Shown one piece after another: positions 13,906 to 21,945 of a stretch of 27,152 bases of DNA. The stretch comes from JBFHNV01 sp965365655 (GTDB lineage: Bacteria; Pseudomonadota; Gammaproteobacteria; HK1). The DNA lies in assembly GCA_965365655.1 (NCBI GenBank), contig CBDUCN010000022.1, forward strand, positions 1 to 27,152. The letters run 5' to 3'. Position numbers and translations under genes: made by a program. How positions within the stretch are numbered: position 1 is the first letter of the stretch; each line of letters begins with the position of its first letter. The notes below the pieces were generated by a model. The model saw only the letters and a list, made by a program, of their open reading frames with translations. It was not told the DNA's origin and searched no databases.

Positions 13906-14804
13906 CAGGCGGCGACCGGCTTGCGCGTGATCATGGTGCCGATGCCGCTCTCCGTGAACATCTCGAGCAGCACCGCGTGCTCCACCCGCCCGTCGAGGAT
14001 GGTCGCGCTGCCGACGCCGCCGTGCACCGCATCCAGCGCGCAGCGCACCTTCGGCAGCATGCCGCCCGAGATCGTGCCGTCGGCGATGCGCTCGTCCACC
14101 TCGCGCACGCCGAGCTTCGGCATCAGCTCGCCCGCCTTGTCGAGGATGCCCGAGGTGTTGGTGAGCAGGACCAGCTTCTCCGCCTGAAGCGTCTCGGCCA
14201 CCTTCCCCGCGACCAGGTCGGCGTTGATGTTGTACGACAGCCCGTCCTCGCCCACGCCGATGGGCGCGATCACCGGGATGTACCGGTCCTGCACCAGCTT
14301 GTGAACGATGCCGGCATCGATGCTCATCACCTCGCCCACCTGCCCGTAGTCCGGTCCTTCGGCGCCGTCGCGGCCAGCGCCCTTCAGCTTGCGCGCGCGG
14401 ATCAGATCGCCGTCCTTGCCGGTGAGGCCCACCGCGCGGCCGCCGTGGCGGTTGAGCAGGTTCACGATCTCCTTGTTGACCAGCCCGCCCAGCACCATCT
14501 CCACCACGTCCATGGTCTCGCTGTCGGTGACCCGCATCCCGTCGATGAAGCGGCTCTCCTTGCCCAGGCGCTCCAGCAGGCGGCCGATCTGCGGCCCGCC
14601 GCCGTGCACGACCACGGTGTTGACGCCCACGTGCTTCATGAGCACCACGTCGCGGGCGAAGCTGTCCTTCAGCCGCGCGTCGGTCATCGCGTTGCCGCCG
14701 TACTTCACGACCACCGTCTTGCCCGTGAAGCGCCGGATGTAGGGCAGCGCCTCGGCGAGCACGCGGGCGGTCTGCACGGCATTCTCGCGTTGTGTATCAG
14801 ACAT
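13905..14804 (-). CDS. argB: Acetylglutamate kinase
   Basis: 299 residues. It phosphorylates N-acetyl-L-glutamate with ATP, the second step of arginine synthesis. Amino-acid kinase fold: nucleotide-binding VVVKYGGNAMTD (~31-42) with its Lys, substrate loop VVVHGGGPQIG (~64-74), FIDGMRVTD, NINADLVAGKVAETL and a C-terminal GTISGGMLPKVRCALDAV. The N-terminal ~25-residue helix before the core is typical of arginine-inhibited hexameric enzymes, so feedback by arginine is likely (inference). Start ATG at 14802-14804. It lies 222 bases downstream of algC (a gap in which I see no gene) and is fused by TGATG to slmA. Confidence 0.97.
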   Translation of the reverse strand: MSDTQRENAVQTARVLAEALPYIRRFTGKTVVVKYGGNAMTDARLKDSFARDVVLMKHVGVNTVVVHGGGPQIGRLLERLGKESRFIDGMRVTDSETMDVVEMVLGGLVNKEIVNLLNRHGGRAVGLTGKDGDLIRARKLKGAGRDGAEGPDYGQVGEVMSIDAGIVHKLVQDRYIPVIAPIGVGEDGLSYNINADLVAGKVAETLQAEKLVLLTNTSGILDKAGELMPKLGVREVDERIADGTISGGMLPKVRCALDAVHGGVGSATILDGRVEHAVLLEMFTESGIGTMITRKPVAA

Positions 14805-15026
14805 GGGTCGAAAGGTTCTCCCGTGGTGTCAGCTGCGCCGCCGCATGTCCGTGGCCATCGTCCGATCCCGTCGCCGGCAACCGGCAGTTCGACAACGCGC
14901 GGAACCGGAGCGCGCAGAATGCCGGATACGCGCGGCCTCCGGTGTTCTCACGCCCGCTCCCCGGCGTCCTCCGCCCCATCTTCGCGCGTGCGCCCCCCGC
15001 GCCTGCGCGCTCGCCCGGAACGCGAC

Positions 15027-17462
15027 TCAGAACGGCAGTTCCAGATCCGCCTTCTGCTCCAGCAGCAGATCGCGGAACACTCCCTTGATGCGCTCCAGCG
15101 CCTGCTCGTCGTCGCCCTCGAAGCGCAGCACCAGGCTCGGCGTGGTGTTCGACGCGCGCACCAGTCCCCAGCCGTCCTTCCAGTCGACGCGCACGCCGTC
15201 GATGGTGGTGATCCTGCCGTCGCCGAAGCGGTCGCTGGCCGCGAGCGACTCGATGAAGCCCACGTGCTCGCCCTCGTCGAGGTCGACACGCAGCTCCGGC
15301 GTGCTCACGCCCACCGGCAGCTTCGCGAACACGTCCGCCGGCTTCTGCTTGAAGCCCATCAGGATCTCGAGCATGCGCGCCGCCGTGTAGAGGGCGTCGT
15401 CGAAGCCGTACCAGCGCTCCTTGAAGAAGATGTGACCGCTCATCTCGCCGGCCAGCGGCGCCCCGGTCTCCTTGAGCTTGTTCTTGATGAACGAGTGGCC
15501 GGTCTTGAACATCACCGGCTTGCCGCCCAGCTTCGCGATGACCTTGGCCAGCCGGCTCGTGCACTTCACGTCGAACACGATCTCGGCGCCGGCATTGCGC
15601 GACAGCACGTCGCGCGCATAGAGCATCATCTGCGCGTCGGGCCACACGATGCGCCCGCTCGCGTCCACGACCCCCAGGCGGTCGCCGTCGCCGTCGAACG
15701 CGAAGCCGACGTCGGCGTCGTTGTCGCGCACGGCCGCAATCAGGTCCTCGAGGTTCTCGGGCTGGCTGGGGTCCGGATGGTGGTTCGGGAAGCTGCCGTC
15801 CACCTCGCAGTACAGCTCCACCACGTCGTGGCCCAGCGCGCGGATCAGCTTCGGCGCGAAGTCGCCGGCCACCCCGTTGCCGCAGTCCACGACCACCTTG
15901 AACGCGTTGCCCAGCGCGACCGGCACGTCCTCGCTCACCCGCCGGATGTAGTCCGCGGAGATGTCCATGGACTGCAGGTTTCCGGCGCCGGTCGTGAACT
16001 CCTGATCCTGGATGCGCTTCTTCAGCGCCTGGATGTCGTCGCCGAACAGCGTGTCGCCGCCGACCATGATCTTGAGGCCGTTGTACTCGGGCGGGTTGTG
16101 GCTGCCCGTGACCATCACGCCGCTGCCGGTCTCGAGGTAGTAGGTCGCGAAGTACAGCACCGGCGTCGGCACGCGGCCGACGTCGATCACGTCGCGCCCC
16201 GATTCGCGCAGCCCCTCCACCAGCGCCGCGACCATGTCGGGACTGGAGGTGCGCCCGTCGCAGCCCACGCACAGGGTCTGCTGGCCGCGGTCGTAGGCCT
16301 CGCTGCCGATCGCGAGCCCGATCTGCTTCACGACCTCCGGTGTCAGCGTCTCGCCGACGATCCCGCGCACGTCGTACGCGCGGAAGATGACGTCTGCCAG
16401 CTCCACCGCCTCGCCTGCGGGCGCCTGCGCGGCGGCTTCGCCGGCGGCGTCGTCCTCGTGGACCACCACCACGGCCTCGGCCTCGCGCATCGCGTCCTCG
16501 CCGCCATCCGCCTGCAGCGCGGCCAGCTTCTCGGTCAGGCTGGGGCCGTCATCCGGCTCGCCGTCACCCTCGGCGGACTCCGACGCCCCCCTGCGCCGCC
16601 GCAGCAGCACGACCGCCGCCGCGGCGCCGGCGAGCAGCAGCGCCGCGACGGCCGCGATCGGCAGCAGCGGCAGGCCCGTTTCCGTGCCGCCGGCCACGAC
16701 CCGCGGCCAGTACGCGACCTGCAGCAGCGTGCCGCCGACCGGCACCGTCAGCGCGGCCGGGCCCTGACGCTGCGCCGGATCGCCGGCACGCGCGATCGGC
16801 TTGCCGCGGCCGGCGCCGCGCTGGGTCAGCTCCGCGTAGCCCTCGCCGGGCCCGGCGCCCGCGACCGCCCGGGCCAGCAGCGACAGCTCCAGGCCGAACA
16901 GAACGTGGCCGGCGACCCGGCCGTCCGCGGTCCTCAACGCGCGCAGCAGCGCGATGTGCTCTTCCGGCTGCCCCTGCAGCAGCACCTCCGGCCTCGGCGG
17001 TTCCTCGCTCTCGTCCGCGGCGCGCATCATCTCCAGCGACGCGTAGGTGATCGGCGGCACCGCGTCGTAGTTCGGCTCGCGCAGCGTGGTGTCGATGATG
17101 CGCACCCCCAGCGTTCCCGGCACCGCCTCCGCGAGCGCCGCCTCGCTCGCGCGCAGCGCGTCGCCGTCCCCCGCCTCGAGCTGCGCGACCAGTTCCGGGG
17201 CCTGCACGGCAGCGTCCACCGCCGCGACGGTCTTCGCGACGGCCCGCGCAACCGCGCCCGCGACCTGCCGCGCGTCGCGCTGCAGCGACTCCTGCCCGGC
17301 CTGCTCGGCCTGCTCGCTGAACGTGCTCCACACCGCGAGGCCGCCGGCCGCGAGCACCACCGCCACCGTCCCGATCAGAAGGGTCAGGCGATGACGCAGC
17401 CAGAACTTGGTGAGCTCGCGGCGGGTGCGGGTGAGGGCGGATGAGCTCGGCGGTGGAGCCAT
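15027..17462 (-). CDS. algC: Phosphomannomutase/phosphoglucomutase AlgC, long form with N-terminal membrane-anchored domain
   Basis: 811 residues. The C-terminal ~455 residues (from ADVIFRAYDVRGIVGE at ~356) are a complete alpha-D-phosphohexomutase that interconverts mannose-6-P/mannose-1-P and glucose-6-P/glucose-1-P for polysaccharide synthesis. Motifs: phosphoserine loop TGSHNPPEYNG with Ser454, Mg loop DGDGDR (590-595), sugar-binding GEMSGH (672-677), and phosphate-binding RASNTTPS (769-776). The first ~290 residues add a transmembrane helix (~27-45), a ~220-residue probably periplasmic region, a second helix (~266-287) and an acidic cytoplasmic linker (~290-350). The same extended architecture occurs in Pseudomonas AlgC annotations. 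Start ATG at 17460-17462 has a weak ribosome-binding site; dut is 25 bases upstream. Confidence 0.95.
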   Translation of the reverse strand: MAPPPSSSALTRTRRELTKFWLRHRLTLLIGTVAVVLAAGGLAVWSTFSEQAEQAGQESLQRDARQVAGAVARAVAKTVAAVDAAVQAPELVAQLEAGDGDALRASEAALAEAVPGTLGVRIIDTTLREPNYDAVPPITYASLEMMRAADESEEPPRPEVLLQGQPEEHIALLRALRTADGRVAGHVLFGLELSLLARAVAGAGPGEGYAELTQRGAGRGKPIARAGDPAQRQGPAALTVPVGGTLLQVAYWPRVVAGGTETGLPLLPIAAVAALLLAGAAAAVVLLRRRRGASESAEGDGEPDDGPSLTEKLAALQADGGEDAMREAEAVVVVHEDDAAGEAAAQAPAGEAVELADVIFRAYDVRGIVGETLTPEVVKQIGLAIGSEAYDRGQQTLCVGCDGRTSSPDMVAALVEGLRESGRDVIDVGRVPTPVLYFATYYLETGSGVMVTGSHNPPEYNGLKIMVGGDTLFGDDIQALKKRIQDQEFTTGAGNLQSMDISADYIRRVSEDVPVALGNAFKVVVDCGNGVAGDFAPKLIRALGHDVVELYCEVDGSFPNHHPDPSQPENLEDLIAAVRDNDADVGFAFDGDGDRLGVVDASGRIVWPDAQMMLYARDVLSRNAGAEIVFDVKCTSRLAKVIAKLGGKPVMFKTGHSFIKNKLKETGAPLAGEMSGHIFFKERWYGFDDALYTAARMLEILMGFKQKPADVFAKLPVGVSTPELRVDLDEGEHVGFIESLAASDRFGDGRITTIDGVRVDWKDGWGLVRASNTTPSLVLRFEGDDEQALERIKGVFRDLLLEQKADLELPF

Positions 17463-17487
17463 GCGTGGGGGGCGATCCGATCCTTCG

Positions 17488-17943
17488 TTACGCGCGTCCG
17501 GTATGGCCGAACCCGCCGTCGCCGCGGGTGGTCTCCTCGAAGGACTCCACCCGTTCGAAGTGAGCGCGCACTACCGGCACGAACACCATCTGCGCTAGAC
17601 GCTCACCGGGCTGGATCGTAAAGGCATCGGTACCCCGATTCCAGCAGGAGATGAACACCTGGCCCTGGTAGTCGGAGTCGATGAGGCCGACGAGGTTGCC
17701 GAGCACGATGCCGTGCTTGTGGCCGAGGCCGGAGCGCGGCAGCAGCACCGCGGCGAGGTCGGGGTCGGCGATGTGCATCGCGAAGCCCGCCGGGATCAGG
17801 TGGCACTCGCCGGGGCCCACGTCCAGGGGCCCCTCCACGCACGCGCGCAGATCGAGACCCGCGGCGCCGTCGCTGGCGTAGTCGGGCATCGGGAACTCGC
17901 GGCCCAGCCGCGGATCCAGGACCTTAAGCTGGACGCGCCGCAT
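17488..17943 (-). CDS. dut: Deoxyuridine 5'-triphosphate nucleotidohydrolase (dUTPase)
   Basis: 151 residues, the E. coli Dut length. Homotrimeric enzyme that hydrolyses dUTP to dUMP and pyrophosphate, keeping uracil out of DNA and feeding dTMP synthesis. All five motifs are present: ASDGAAGLDLRA (1), PRSGLGHKHG (2), GLIDSDYQGQV with the catalytic Asp (3), GERLAQMV (4) and the flexible C-terminal RGDGGFGHTGRA (5). I start at the ATG at 17941-17943 rather than an upstream TTG at 17958, because the protein then matches family length and GGAA lies upstream. The 5' end overlaps the coaBC 3' end by 20 bases, in a different frame. Confidence 0.97.
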   Translation of the reverse strand: MRRVQLKVLDPRLGREFPMPDYASDGAAGLDLRACVEGPLDVGPGECHLIPAGFAMHIADPDLAAVLLPRSGLGHKHGIVLGNLVGLIDSDYQGQVFISCWNRGTDAFTIQPGERLAQMVFVPVVRAHFERVESFEETTRGDGGFGHTGRA

Positions 17944-19132
17944 GGAAGCGTTCCGCAACCAGGGACACCAGCCGCCGCGCGAGCTCGCGCTTGCTCGCGA
18001 GCGCCAGCTCCTCGCTGCCGTCTGCCCAGAACACCGTGAGCGCGTTCTCGTCGCTGTTGAAGCCGCGCCCGGGCACGCCCACCTCGTTGGCGGCGATCAT
18101 GTCCAGCCCCTTCGCGGCCAGCTTGCCCCGCGCGTGCTCCTGGAGGTTCTCGGTCTCGGCGGCGAAGCCCACCGTGAACGGCCGCGGTTCGAGCGCGGCC
18201 ACCGCGGCCAGCACGTCCGGCGTGCGCACCAGCTCCAGCGTGCTCGACGCGGCGGACTTCTTGATCTTCTGCCCGGCGCGGCTCGCCGGGCGATAGTCCG
18301 CGACCGCGGCCGCGCCGATGAAGATCTGGTGCCCCGGCATGCGCGCCATCACCGCCGCGTGCATGTCTTCGCAGGACTCCACCATCACCCGCTCCACGCG
18401 CGCCGGCGCGTCCAGCGCGGTCGGGCCGCTGACCAGGGTGACCGTGGCCCCGGCCTGCGCCGCGGCGCCCGCGACCGCGTAGCCCATCTTCCCGGAGCTG
18501 TGGTTGCTGATGAAGCGCACCGGGTCGATGGCCTCGCGGGTGGGCCCCGCGGTCACCAGCACCGACACCCCGGACAGCGCGCCGTCCGCGACCAGGCCCA
18601 GCGCCTGTCCGGCGAGGTCCGCCGGCTCCAGCATGCGGCCGGCCCCGACCTCGCCGCAGGCCTGGTCACCCTCGCCCGGCCCCAGCACCCAGGTGCCCCG
18701 CTCCTGCAGCGTGCGCAGGTTCGCGCGGGTCGCCGGCGCGGCCCACATCTGGCGGTTCATCGCCGGCGCGATCGCGATCGGCGCCGCGGTCGCAAGGCAC
18801 ACGGTGGTCAGCAGGTCGTCGGCCAGCCCGGCGGCCAGACGCGCCATCACGTTCGCCGTCGCCGGCGCGACGAGCACCAGGTCCGCCCAGCGTGCGAGCT
18901 CGATGTGGCCCATGCCCGCCTCGGCGCGCTCGTCGAGCAGCTCCGTGTGCACGGGGTTGCCGGACACCGCCTGGAAGGTCAGCGGCGTGATGAACGCCTG
19001 CGCGCCACGGGTCATCACCACGCGCACCCGGGCGCCGCGCTCGATCAGCCGTCGGCACAGGTCGGCGCTCTTGTAGGCGGCGATGCCGCCGCCTACGCCC
19101 AGCACCACCCGGGGGGTCAACGCGTTGCTCAT
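17924..19132 (-). CDS. coaBC: Bifunctional phosphopantothenoylcysteine decarboxylase / phosphopantothenate-cysteine ligase
   Basis: 402 residues. Catalyses two coenzyme A steps: CTP-dependent ligation of cysteine to 4'-phosphopantothenate (CoaB), then FMN-dependent decarboxylation (CoaC). CoaC half (1-~185): VVLGVGGGIAAYKSADL, catalytic His76 (GHIELARWAD), PAMN (123-126) and Cys159 (ACGEVGAGRM). CoaB half (~190-402): VLVTAGPTREAIDPVRF, Asn210 in SNHSSGKMG, and Lys289 in QKIKK. These residues fall at the same numbers as in E. coli Dfp within one position. ATG at 19130-19132. First gene of the minus-strand run, divergent from radC across an 83-base gap holding overlapping -10-like sequences (TATAGT/ACTATA at about 19138-19144). 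Confidence 0.97.
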   Translation of the reverse strand: MSNALTPRVVLGVGGGIAAYKSADLCRRLIERGARVRVVMTRGAQAFITPLTFQAVSGNPVHTELLDERAEAGMGHIELARWADLVLVAPATANVMARLAAGLADDLLTTVCLATAAPIAIAPAMNRQMWAAPATRANLRTLQERGTWVLGPGEGDQACGEVGAGRMLEPADLAGQALGLVADGALSGVSVLVTAGPTREAIDPVRFISNHSSGKMGYAVAGAAAQAGATVTLVSGPTALDAPARVERVMVESCEDMHAAVMARMPGHQIFIGAAAVADYRPASRAGQKIKKSAASSTLELVRTPDVLAAVAALEPRPFTVGFAAETENLQEHARGKLAAKGLDMIAANEVGVPGRGFNSDENALTVFWADGSEELALASKRELARRLVSLVAERFHAARPA

Positions 19133-19215
19133 GGGACCTATAGTCTAGAGACACGGCCGGCGCGATGCTGCTCTCGTGCACGCACGCCGCCGGATGCCGC
19201 GACAAGGAGGTCGCC

Positions 19216-19890
19216 ATGCCCATCTCGCAGTGGCCCGCGGCGGAACGCCCGCGGGAGAAGCTGCTCGCGCGCGGCGCGCGCAGCCTGAGCGACGCCGAGC
19301 TGCTCGCGGTGCTGCTGGGCTCGGGCGCGAGCGGCGCGAGCGCGCTAGACCTCGCGCGCGACCTGATCGAGCGCTTCGGCGGCCTGCGCGAGCTGCTGGA
19401 GTGCGATCGCGAACGGCTGTTCGCGGTTCGCGGCCTGGGCGGCGCCCGCGTCGCCGGGCTCAAGGCCTGCCTGGAGCTCGGCCAGCGTTACCTGGAGGCG
19501 CGGCTGCGCCGCGGCGACGCGCTCGGCAGCCCCGACGACACCCGGCGTTTCCTGGAGGCGCGGCTGCGGGGCTACGTGCACGAGGTGTTCGCGTGCCTGT
19601 TCCTGGACGCGCGTAACCGCGTGATCAGCTTCGACGAGATGTTCCACGGCACCATCGACGGGGCCAGCGTGCACCCCCGGGAGGTCGTGCGCCGCGCGAT
19701 ACAGCGCAACGCCGCCGGCCTCATCGTGGCCCACAACCACCCGTCCGGCGTGGCCGAGCCCAGCCGGGCCGACCGCGCGCTGACCCGCCGGCTGCGCGAC
19801 GCGGTGGAGCTCGTCGACGTGCGCCTGCTGGACCACGTGGTGGTCGGCGACGGCGAGGTGGTCAGCTTCGCCGAGCGGGGCTGGCTGTAG
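19216..19890 (+). CDS. radC: RadC/YeeS-family JAB1/MPN domain protein
   Basis: 224 residues from the ATG at 19216, chosen because AAGGAGG (19204-19210) sits five bases upstream and the protein then begins MPISQWPAAERPREKLL like other RadC. An N-terminal helix-hairpin-helix-like region (~10-100, LLGSGASGASALDLARDLIERFGGL) precedes a JAMM metallo-domain with the ligand set HNHPSGVAEPSRAD: His173, His175, Ser183, Asp186, plus Glu141 in DEMF. A role in DNA repair was proposed but is not confirmed; the metallopeptidase-like activity is unproven. Context radC-rpmB-rpmG next to coaBC-dut is conserved from E. coli to Pseudomonas. Confidence 0.95.
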   Translation: MPISQWPAAERPREKLLARGARSLSDAELLAVLLGSGASGASALDLARDLIERFGGLRELLECDRERLFAVRGLGGARVAGLKACLELGQRYLEARLRRGDALGSPDDTRRFLEARLRGYVHEVFACLFLDARNRVISFDEMFHGTIDGASVHPREVVRRAIQRNAAGLIVAHNHPSGVAEPSRADRALTRRLRDAVELVDVRLLDHVVVGDGEVVSFAERGWL

Positions 19891-19935
19891 GCTGCCCCGG
19901 CGAGGATCAGGGCACGGCCCGCGTGCCCGGGCGGC

Positions 19936-19964
19936 TTGCCCGCCGGCCCTGGCAATGGTCTAAT
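19936..19964 (+). promoter_or_regulatory. Strong candidate promoter for rpmB-rpmG
   Basis: TTGCCC (19936-19941), a 17-base spacer, and TCTAAT (19959-19964; 5/6). The discriminator after the -10 (TCGCGG) is G/C-rich, as in ribosomal-gene promoters under stringent (ppGpp/DksA) control. Start near 19971, leader about 67 bases. Confidence 0.6.
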
Positions 19965-20037
19965 TCGCGGCTTGTCGACGACGGCTCGCGGCCGCGCCCC
20001 GGCGCGCCGCCGCCCGCGAACCACGGAACACGAAACC

Positions 20038-20274
20038 ATGTCCAAGGTCTGCCAGATCACCGGCAAGCGCCCGGTGACCGGGAACAACGTCTCCCACGCC
20101 CACAACAAGACCCGGCGGCGCTTCCTGCCGAACCTGCACACCCAGCGCTTCTGGGTGTCCGGCGAGAACCGCTGGGTGAAGCTGCGAGTGTCCGCGAAGG
20201 GCCTGCGGATCATCAACAAGAAGGGCATCGAGGCGGTGCTCGACGATCTGCGGACGAAGGGCGTCAAGATCTGA
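20038..20274 (+). CDS. rpmB: 50S ribosomal protein L28
   Basis: 78 residues, the standard bacterial L28 length. It binds 23S rRNA in the large subunit. Begins MSKVCQITGKRPVTGNNVSHAHNKTRRRF with the family NLHTQRFW and LRVSAKGLRIINKKGIE segments visible. It has only one Cys, so it is the zinc-independent (C-minus) form. ATG at 20038; the upstream ribosome-binding site is weak. Cotranscribed with rpmG, 45 bases downstream. Confidence 0.98.
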   Translation: MSKVCQITGKRPVTGNNVSHAHNKTRRRFLPNLHTQRFWVSGENRWVKLRVSAKGLRIINKKGIEAVLDDLRTKGVKI

Positions 20275-20319
20275 TACCGCCGCCCGGCGGGCGGCGACAG
20301 CGACGGAGGAAGCTCAGTC

Positions 20320-20475
20320 ATGCGGGACAAGATCAAGATGGTGTCCACGGCCGGCACCGGCCACTTCTACACCACCGACAAGAACAAGCGCACCACGCCC
20401 GACAAGCTCGAGATGAAGAAGTTCGATCCCGTCGCGCGCAAGCACGTGATCTACAAGGAAGGCAAGATCAAGTAG
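20320..20475 (+). CDS. rpmG: 50S ribosomal protein L33
   Basis: 51 residues: begins MRDKIKMVSTAGTGHFYTT, ends ARKHVIYKEGKIK. L33 sits near the E site of the large subunit. The family core TGHFYTTDKNKRTTPDKLE and KKFDPVARKHVIYKE is intact. It lacks the CxxC pairs of zinc-binding L33, so it is the C-minus form. GGAGGA lies about eight bases before the ATG at 20320. The rpmB-rpmG pair ends at the terminator 24 bases downstream. Confidence 0.97.
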   Translation: MRDKIKMVSTAGTGHFYTTDKNKRTTPDKLEMKKFDPVARKHVIYKEGKIK

Positions 20476-20498
20476 CGCGGGAAGTCGCGACACACATG

Positions 20499-20526
20499 AA
20501 AAAGGCCGCCCTCGGGCGGCCTTTTT
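20499..20526. terminator. Strong intrinsic, probably bidirectional terminator
   Basis: Stem GGCCGCCC (20504-20511) pairs with GGGCGGCC (20514-20521), with a practical CTCG loop, flanked by AAAAA on the left and TTTTT (20522-20526) on the right. It ends rpmB-rpmG on the plus strand and, through the A tract, desA on the minus strand. Confidence 0.92.
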
Positions 20527-20596
20527 CGTTGCGCGGTCGGCGCCCCCGGCGTCCCGCCCGGAACGGGACCCGGCGGCGGCCCGGCGGGCGCGGCCC

Positions 20597-21772
20597 TCAG
20601 GCCGTGGCCATCGAGTATCTCGGCAGCCGGCGTGCGAACTCCTGCAACGACGCGATCCCGCTCGCCTCCGCCTCCTCGCACCACTCCCGCAGCGCCTGCA
20701 CCAGCCGCTCGTGGCTGGCGCTGCGCTCGTGCCAGATCGCCTTCAGCCGCTGGCGGAAGTCGTAGGCCCTCGCGAGCGTGTCGCTCTGTCGCAGCGCCGT
20801 GTCCAGCCGCTCGCGGGCATCCGCGCTCAGCATCGATTCCTCGCGCCCGAGCAGGGCCTTCGCGCGGCGCAGCAGGTGCTGCTTGCGCCCGTCGAGGCGC
20901 GCCACCTCCTCGCGGTACACCTGCAGCAGCACGCTGCGCGCGTACTGCCCCATGACCTGGAAGCGGTTGGCCAGCACCGCGCTCACGGTGTCCGCATCCG
21001 GCTCGCCCTTGCCCGGCACCTCCACCATGCGCGGCGCGAGCTTCTTCACGCGCGCGAGCCCGAGGGCGGACAGGATGCGGATGTAGAGCCAGCCGACGTC
21101 GAACTCGTACCACTGCACCGAGAAGCGCGCCGAGCTCGCGAACGCATGGTGGTTGTTGTGCAGCTCCTCACCGCCGATCAGCACGCCCCACGGGACGATG
21201 TTGGTGGAGGTATCGGCGGTCTCGAACTTGCGATAGCCCGCGTAGTGCCCGACTCCGTTGATGATGCCGGCCGCCATGATCGGGATCCACGCCATCTGGA
21301 TGGCCCACACGGTGAGCCCGATCGGGCCCAGCAGCAGCACGTTGATGAGCATCATCACGTAGATGCCCTTGCCGCTGTGGCGGGTGTAGACGTTGCGCTC
21401 CAGCCAGTCGTCGGGACAGCCGTGGCTGAACTTCGCGACCAGCTCGGGGTCGCGCGCGGCGCCGCGGTAGAGCTCCGCGCCCTCCAGCATGACCTTGCGG
21501 ATGCCGTACACCTGGGGGCTGTGCGGATCGTCGGCGGTCTCCACCTTGGCGTGGTGCTTGCGGTGGACCGCGACCCACTGCGCGGTCTCCATCCCGGTGG
21601 ACAGCCACAGCCACAGGCGCAGCACGTGGCTCACGACCGGGTGCAGGTCCAGCGCGCGATGCGCCTGGCAGCGGTGCAGGTAGATGGTCACACCGATGAT
21701 GGTGAGATGGGTGACGAGAAGCGTGTAGGCCACGATTCCCCACCAGGGCATGTCGAGAAGACCCGTCATCAT
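20597..21772 (-). CDS. desA: Membrane fatty-acid (acyl-phospholipid) delta-9 desaturase, DesA type
   Basis: 391 residues. An oxygen-dependent di-iron desaturase that inserts a cis double bond into acyl chains; the P. aeruginosa DesA homolog acts on membrane phospholipids. All three histidine boxes are present: HRCQAH (33-38), HRKHH (70-74) and HNNHH (205-209). Hydrophobic spans are at ~10-30, ~46-62, ~134-156 and ~158-175. DesA-like wording includes DPHSPQVYGIRKVMLEGAELYR and GVGHYAGYRKFE. Residues ~250-391 form a charged helical cytoplasmic extension of unknown role. ATG at 21770-21772, GGAA upstream; an ATG follows directly as codon 2. Monocistronic, ending at the terminator at 20499-20526. 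Confidence 0.93.
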   Translation of the reverse strand: MMTGLLDMPWWGIVAYTLLVTHLTIIGVTIYLHRCQAHRALDLHPVVSHVLRLWLWLSTGMETAQWVAVHRKHHAKVETADDPHSPQVYGIRKVMLEGAELYRGAARDPELVAKFSHGCPDDWLERNVYTRHSGKGIYVMMLINVLLLGPIGLTVWAIQMAWIPIMAAGIINGVGHYAGYRKFETADTSTNIVPWGVLIGGEELHNNHHAFASSARFSVQWYEFDVGWLYIRILSALGLARVKKLAPRMVEVPGKGEPDADTVSAVLANRFQVMGQYARSVLLQVYREEVARLDGRKQHLLRRAKALLGREESMLSADARERLDTALRQSDTLARAYDFRQRLKAIWHERSASHERLVQALREWCEEAEASGIASLQEFARRLPRYSMATA

Positions 21773-21880
21773 GTCGTTCCGTTTGTTGGCTCGAGCGTCG
21801 TCGCCGCTACACCGGAGCGCGCCGCAGCGCGCCGGGTGCTGGAGGCAACCGGACTCAAAAGTGTTGCGAGAATGGAAGGG

Positions 21881-21901
21881 AGTCTAGCACCACGCTGGTG
21901 C
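21881..21901 (-). promoter_or_regulatory. Candidate desA promoter element with perfect dyad
   Basis: On the minus strand an extended -10-like TGCTAGACT (TAGACT = 21881-21886) lies next to a perfect 6-base inverted repeat GCACCA/TGGTGC (21887-21892/21896-21901, 3-base spacer). The dyad occupies the spacer region where a repressor would block RNA polymerase. The regulator is unknown. Confidence 0.35.
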
Positions 21902-21912
21902 GGGCACACGAC

Positions 21913-21945
21913 GACGCCGTCTCAGTCACGGCGTCCTGATATCAT
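21913..21945 (+). promoter_or_regulatory. Inverted repeat and -10-like box before the gliding-type ABC operon
   Basis: The perfect 8-base arms GACGCCGT (21913-21920) and ACGGCGTC (21928-21935), separated by 7 bases, directly precede TATCAT (21940-21945). A start near 21952 would leave only about three bases before the ATG at 21955, and no Shine-Dalgarno is visible. No -35 match. It could be an operator or a hairpin. Confidence 0.3.

Noticed and set aside
13977..17444. A 1155-codon open frame on the plus strand antisense to argB and algC
   Set aside because: His/Arg/Leu-rich with no domain, running through two certain genes on the opposite strand. It arises from stop-poor GC-rich DNA.
17944..17958. 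Upstream TTG start for dut
   Set aside because: It would add five residues and lengthen the overlap with coaBC; the ATG at 17943 gives the family length.
19133..19215. Defined promoters for coaBC and radC
   Set aside because: TATAGT/ACTATA boxes at about 19138-19144 exist on both strands but no -35 elements fit at 16-18 bases.
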